Source: Theobroma cacao
Taxonomy: Eukaryota > Streptophyta > Magnoliopsida > Malvales > Malvaceae
DNA: 64,000 bases
NCBI RefSeq assembly: GCF_000208745.1
Contig: NC_030853.1
Coordinates: 4,664,579 to 4,728,578, forward strand
Reading direction: 5' to 3'
Made by a program: the position numbers and the translations under genes. Of this stretch, positions 58,714 through 64,000 are shown in pieces. The notes under the pieces were generated by a model, which worked only from the letters and a program-made list of their open reading frames with translations, did not search any database and was not told where the DNA came from. How positions within the stretch are numbered: the first letter of the stretch is position 1; every line of letters starts with the position of its first letter.

Positions 58714-61700
58714 CAATAAGATTGTCACATGTGTATATATCTATAAGCGAAATGTGGACATAAAATTTATGAATTTCAAAAAAGATAAGCATAAAGATGT
58801 TAAATTAGCACATAAGCCATATTTCAACTCCAATACCAAGTGTTAAAGCTCAATATACCAATTGATAGATATAAGGAAAATCTCCCCATTTATAAAAGCG
58901 CAGTATCAATTATAAGAGATGGAATCATTTTAAAGCTCATTATATCAATTGGTAAAGCACTAGTAAAGACTTCCCCATCATTAAGCATTCCAAGCATATA
59001 AACTTTAAGGCTCAAATGCATTTAAGAAAGATATGATCAATTTAAAGCTCAAGTTTGAAGAGACAATTCTAAAGCTTGTTGCTAATTTTAAAGCTAGATA
59101 CTAATTAAGAAAACTTAAGGCTTGATACCAATTATGCATTTCAACATTTAAGTTTAAGTGAGAGGCAATATAAGGCACAATATCAATTTTGGTGTTTAAA
59201 AAGATGTTACTGGTAATGAAGAACACCAAATGTTGAATTCTCACTAAACCTTGTTGTTGAAGATCTCAATTCCTCATGATATCAATGACAATGGTTAACT
59301 CCCCCTTAAGAAATCATAAGCTTAACACAAATTGTTAGAGATCCTTAGTAGATCAAATATTAGGAGAGAAATCATGAGCCTAGAATTAATGAGCATTCAA
59401 ATGAATATTCAATTTATTTTCTTAGTAGTCAAGTATTCATGGAATTAAAAGAGTAAAAGCATTTTAATAGATATTCAACATACGCATCAAATACTCATAT
59501 TTGCAAGAAATATTTGCAAAGTAGTTCTTAGGCATATCTATGGTATCATTAGTCTTCAAGCATCATTCTCAACTATTATAAAGCATTATCAATAATTAAT
59601 CGTCATCATGCATTCATTATTTATTCTCAATATTAATCAACCGAGCAGTATCAATCAAGCATTTCCAGGAAATTCCCTAATTCATATATAAAAATAGCAA
59701 CTCAAGAAGAAATTAAAAAAATATCATCTTTAAGCATTTTTAGTGAGTACTCTTCCAAATAATTTTCAAGTGGTCATTCATCCAAGACATTTTGAAGCAA
59801 GCATTGAACTTTAATTTTGTACATGTTATTTCTCAATATTCTTCATAATTCATAAGTGATACTAAATAAAAAAAATAGAAAATAAAGCACTCAACTCATG
59901 AATATGTTCAAAGTGAGCATCAAAGCATCAATGAATACCAATTGTTAAGATTCAAAAAAGAGATTAGGCATTTATTACTAACTAAAGCTATAGGCGATAT
60001 TTCTTTTGACAATTTAAGTTGTTTATCGTAACATATAAGCTAAAGTTGGATGCACACAAAATCTTTAGATCATGTAAACATTAAGGCTCAATCAAGGCAT
60101 AGTTAACATTTTAATGCATATTCAAAATAAATTTCAACTATGTCAACTCACAATATATGTCATGATCAAACTTGACTTGAGTTATACAATTAAGCACTAT
60201 AAGCAATTCTATCACTTAAGTCAAGTTATAGTCTTCAATCATTAAGGTCAAGTAAGATTAAATGTCATGTAAGCATGTGACTTGACCAATACAATAGATG
60301 AACAAAAAAAAATATTTTCATTAAGTTCAATGATTTGATCCTAGTCAATTTTATGAGCCTAGGCAATGATTCAATCTTAAAACAATCATTTAAGTACAGA
60401 CATGAAACATATTTCAAGAATTGTTCCTAGGCTAATCATTTGACCATTTCAATTCTCAAGATATGTTTTTTCAATGTAAGCATATGAGAAATAATAAAAT
60501 AAAGCACTTATGAACAATTTCTCATTTTTCAAAAAATTTTCAATTAAGCACAAAAGAATTAATAATATCAATATGAGTGTCATGTTTTGGAATAAACAAA
60601 TTCAAGCATTCATGACAGTTTTCCAATTTTTCAACAAGTTTTGCAATTTCAAGAACATGTGTTTACATTAAATGATCATGAAAGTGTTCATAATACATGT
60701 TTTTAGGGGCCAATATTTTTTTTTAAGTTGACACAGAGCCACTTTAATCAATTCAAGCTAGCTTTAATCGATTAAAATGTCTTTTAAAAATAGGTTTAAA
60801 AACACAGAACTATTTTAATCTATTAAAGTTAACTTTAATCGGTTAAAACTCTTTTGACTTTAAATCTCAACTTTACACAAAAGCAAATTAATCAATTTAA
60901 AGGACTTTTTAATCAATTAAAATGGACACAATCTATTCCAAAATAATTTTAATAAATTAAAACATGATTTTAACCAATTAAAGCCCCATTTTAAGCACAT
61001 GAAACAACTTTTAATTGATCAAAACAAGAGATTAAAGCATATTTGATATAAGAATTCATCAAAAACATATTCAAATCGTTTCAATCAAAGAGAACAAAAA
61101 GGTTTAATCTCTCTTTTCAAAATTTTTGCACCTAAAACAGACAAGATTTGAGTTGGACATGCTTTGTGTAAAATCATGAGCTCAATGTCACTCAATTTTG
61201 TTTAATTATGCTTAGGACAGAGCACCGATTGATTGCAACCAAGTACCGAACCGAAATGACTACAACAGCAATCGCTTGCTAGGTTATTTGGTGGCCGTTG
61301 CTAACATCAATTGTGATCGATGGTACTAAGGCCTCCATGGTTTGATCGATGAAGGCACTCTCCCCCCAATCGAAAAACCAAAAAACTAAGGGGGGTGGGG
61401 AGATTTCCATTAATAGGCTTCATTAATCCCCCACCCCTCTTTTTCTTACCTTACTAGCCTTCCTTCATTCTTCATTTGTCCCCCCTTCTTTCTTCCTCTG
61501 CTTAGTGCTCTCTGTCATCTTCTCTTGCCGGCATCTATATTCCTCCTTGCTACCGCCCCCTCTGTTTCAAGGTTTGCTTATTGTTGGTTGTCATGTGGCT
61601 CATTTTCATGGCTACTTTCATGTTCATGTTCACTTAAACTTTCAACTGATAGAAACCGAGATCGACTTCCATTGATCAATTTTTCCTTGTAACTGGTGGG

Positions 61701-62760
61701 CTTTGGTTGGTTGAAATTTCCCATCGATTTCATTAGTTTTTATTTCTCCTAAAACCGAAACCAACCAAAATCGTCTGATGCACTCCCCTAAATATGCTCT
61801 AAATGATTTATGAAATATGCAATGAGCAGTTGAATCATGTTTATGCATGTCAAGGGTCATTTTTAAATATCTCAAAATCATGTGCCAAGATGCCCTTATG
61901 TCCATTCAAGCTTACAAGCAAGCATGCACATCCAATAAGAACAAGTCAATAAGTATTTTCATCATGAAACAAACTTGTCCAATTCATAAATCATTATAAA
62001 CTTAAGGATGGCAAACATTTTTCTCATATAAGTTCATCTTGCTTTAAAAATTCCAATTCAAGTAGTCAAAGCTTATCATACACAATTTTAACCAACTTGA
62101 AACATTCAAATAAGTCTTAAATGACAAAGCAAAGTTGTTCAAGTGGTTAAATTATCTTAGACACAAGGAAATCACAGAGTCAAATCTTCAAACTCAATTT
62201 TCCTTGTTTATGCCACTAGAATAGGCAATTATGTAAATCAATCTATTAATCACATTAGCCACTTTACATGTTATAAACATAAAAACTTTTATGCTTAGAA
62301 ATATGCTCAAAAATTGTTTTTCAAAAAATATGAGGAAATTATATCAAAACAATTTTTTACAATTAAGCAAAATCAATCAAACAAAGCAATTTTTTTTAAA
62401 AAAATGAATAACTTTTGGCATAAGCATGAGGATATAATCAAGATCAAAGATAAGCACATACTCAGTATTCAGGCTCATACTTCCTTCAAGATTATGCAAT
62501 TTATAGCATATATCATATCAAATCAAATTGCATAACCAAAATTTATCAAGAAAGAACAAATGAGAGTAGACAAAGAATTATACACTTAATATTCAAGTAA
62601 GAAAAGGCAATTGAAGTTCTCAATTAAAAAGGCAAACAAAAACCAAGCTAAATCAATCAATCTCAAGAATTTGATAACCAAGCAAAATAAGAGCAAACAA
62701 CCAAAGATCACAATTTGACAAATAAATGACTTTTCATATAAAAATCACCCAATTTCCTTT
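58714..62760 (-). other. SIRE-like internal DNA, non-coding
   Basis: Very AT-rich with no credible gene. One CTCCCCCTT at 59301 and a TTAATCGATTAA-like cluster at 60730-61020. The stretch 61200-61800 differs in composition (separate entry). Confidence 0.6.
61203..61795. other. Compositionally different segment, possible captured sequence
   Basis: Richer in GC than its surroundings. It holds ACCGAACCGAAATG (61244) and AAACCGAAACCAACC (61753) near its two ends, a hairpin between GGGGGGTGGGGAGATT (61391) and AATCCCCCACCCC (61425), and a long pyrimidine tract (61434-61560) like a plant 5' UTR. No complete ORF and no clear target-site duplication. Confidence 0.35.
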
Positions 62761-62819
62761 GTGTGTCTAGAGGGCATCCAATCTTCAAGAATTTGTTCAT
62801 CCTTGCTCTAGCACACCTA

Positions 62820-63000
62820 CAAGAGAAATTTTTTGTATGATCTTTGGTATCCAAATTGCTTTGGATCCTTGATAGTTAATCTCATTATATAAAGCTCCTT
62901 TTGGAATCCACACTTGTTTAACTTTATAAGGTAGATATTTCTTAATTAAACAAGTGTGTCAAATATGACCATGAAAGTTACAATAAATGCAATTGGTCAT
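62820..63000 (-). pseudogene. SIRE-like gag nucleocapsid remnant
   Basis: Minus-strand frames read TNCIYCNFHGHI, a stop, HTC (a CX2CX4HX4C knuckle), KQVWIPKG and NYQGSKAIWIPK. The repeated VWVPKG/IWVPK modules after the knuckle are usual in SIRE gag. It lies downstream of the protease remnant, the reverse of the normal order. Confidence 0.7.
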
Positions 63001-63189
63001 TTTTGAAAGTCGAAAATTCATGAAAAATTTTTACTTTTCATTTGTCAAATCTTCAAGCTTAATCTAAATTCTCTTTTCCTAAAACAATATTTGCCTTCAT
63101 TAAGAAATCATTTTCAATATTAACATTTGAAATCATTTTCTCGTAATTCAAATTCATTTTCTCATATTCACATAAATATTTTCCAACCT

Positions 63190-63600
63190 TTTGCCAATGA
63201 ATACAACTTTGTTAAATCAATGTTAATCACATGGCATACATGAGAATTAAAGAAAACTCAAAATCCTCTATCATAAAGTTGAATAATGCTCAATTAGTCA
63301 TGCTTTAGGCCTTTAACAAGTAAAACATACTTGATTTAAGTTTAAGAAGTGTTACCAATGGTTCCAATTCCTTGGAGGATACCTTTGGAGTTGTCACCAA
63401 AAGAGACATTATTGCTTTTCTTTCTATCAAGCTTGACAAATGGATTTTCATTTCCATTCATGTGCTTTGAGCAACCATTATCCAAGTACCAAGACTGCCT
63501 CTCCTTTGGTTGAGCTTTAAAACATTATTCCTTTTGCTCTTGCTCAACTTACAAAATAATTTTTTATTTCTTTTTCAAAAGTACCCATATTTTGATGGGT
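63190..63600 (-). pseudogene. SIRE-like protease and pre-integrase remnant
   Basis: Reading from 63600 down: PIKIWV (gag tail), then SWYLDNGCSKHMNG at about 63500, matching the copia WYLDSGCS.HMTG protease segment but with Asn replacing Ser in the active-site DSG. It continues with VSFGDNSKG, IGTIGNTS and, after stops, KYVLLVKGLKHD, QLYDRGF and FNSHVCHVI, the GAG-pre-integrase region. At least five stops. The C-family LTR starting at 63604 cuts it upstream. Confidence 0.8.
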
Positions 63601-63603
63601 CAT

Positions 63604-64000
63604 TGTGAGACCTCAACTTCTATAGGCTTGTAACTAAGTATAGATGTAATAATATGAGCTAGGGGTAGTTTCGTTATTTTCTCTAATAAGCTTCCAGAAG
63701 AAAGTTTTATGATATTTTAAGACATAAATAGGCATAAGACAGTATAAATGATGTGTGCTGATGAAAACACGAAGACAACTAGAAGTTTCAACAATTTTCA
63801 TAATAGGGGCAAAATGGTCATTTTTTACCTCAGGTTAAAATTTTAAGTTTTTATGAACCCGAGCATGTTTAGACCACTATGGATATTGTCCCAGTGTTAA
63901 AAGAGCAAAAAGATTGGAGGAGAGTAAGTTAATTGGTGGAGGGGCATTTTCATAATTTTAAAGGAAAAGATAAGATTGCCTATAAATACCTTGAATTTCC
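63604..64000 (+). mobile_element. C-family LTR, 5' part (cut by window end)
   Basis: It starts TGTGAGACCTCAACTTC and follows the start of C1 and D read on the minus strand (GGGGTAGTTTCGTTATTTTC; GGGGCAAAATGGTCATTTT). The left flank GTCAT (63599-63603) is the candidate target copy. It could be a solo LTR or the start of a full element. Confidence 0.85.

Larger units (their letters stand above)
44880..63603 (-). mobile_element. SIRE-like copia element, internal region with two insertions
   Basis: Its own DNA is 44880-45561, 48513-48855 and 58714-63603. Several CTCCCCCTT stretches (44951, 45213, 48523, 48582, 59301) are AAGGGGGAG on the minus strand: multiple polypurine tracts upstream of the 3' LTR are a known SIRE trait. 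Gag and protease remnants lie at the far (upstream) end. RT, RNase H and most of integrase were not found, so most of pol is deleted or replaced by non-coding DNA. The 5' LTR would lie beyond 64000. Confidence 0.65.

Overview
This is nuclear DNA of a flowering plant, probably a eudicot and more narrowly a rosid; I cannot name the species. The signs are plant LTR-retrotransposon lineages (Athila, Tekay-like chromovirus, SIRE/Maximus-like copia) nested in one another, very AT-rich spacers, and one intron-containing plant gene. I see no rRNA or tRNA gene, no CRISPR array and no prokaryotic operon.

The one intact-looking host gene is at 34433-40804 (+). It has five exons and encodes a 501-residue SET-domain protein most like plant SET DOMAIN GROUP 40 (SDG40; SETD3/Rubisco LSMT class). 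Its fourth intron is 4.35 kb long and holds a 244-bp tandem duplication and an antisense gene fragment. A 10-codon upstream ORF ends on the gene's start codon.

Left of the gene (1-34.1 kb) is a nested stack. A chromovirus (H: integrase tail, polypurine tract and 3' LTR at 32.3-34.1 kb) carries the tail of another LTR (I). Element A (5654-32206, target-site duplication ATTTA) is inserted there. A's internal region received element D (9205-22667, TTCGT). D received a solo LTR (C1, 9422-12069, ACTAA) and a decayed Tekay-like element B (about 12155-21869, minus). B's gag-pol in turn received an Athila-type solo LTR (15743-17186, CTCGA). A's 3' LTR received a 3.1-kb solo LTR (K, 26921-30007, ATGAG). 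A 746-bp hAT-like element (33022-33767, GTTCTTAG) sits in H's LTR. At the far left, a C-family LTR end (1-1006) lies against an Athila gag and 5' LTR (1007-3886, minus).

Right of the gene, an Athila-type LTR start (42762) is cut by the 3' LTR of a SIRE-like copia element on the minus strand (43480-44879). That element's broken internal region runs to about 63600 and ends in recognisable gag and protease/pre-integrase remnants. It carries a solo LTR (F, 45562-48507, TTTAA) and a full-length non-autonomous element E (48856-58708, GTAAT). A further C-family LTR starts at 63604 and leaves the window.

The most unusual material is the A/E family. These elements have LTRs of about 2.6-2.8 kb and a 4.45-kb internal region without pol. 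They encode one short conserved ORF (shared core HFPxGCG, shared end DPKDT-stop). Their LTRs, and those of the related C family, carry clusters of the palindrome TTCTCGCTGCAGCGAGAA and a GTGCAC minisatellite, and the LTR ends shift between copies. All boundaries were read by eye from TG/CA ends, PBS and PPT motifs and target-site duplications; no database search was possible.
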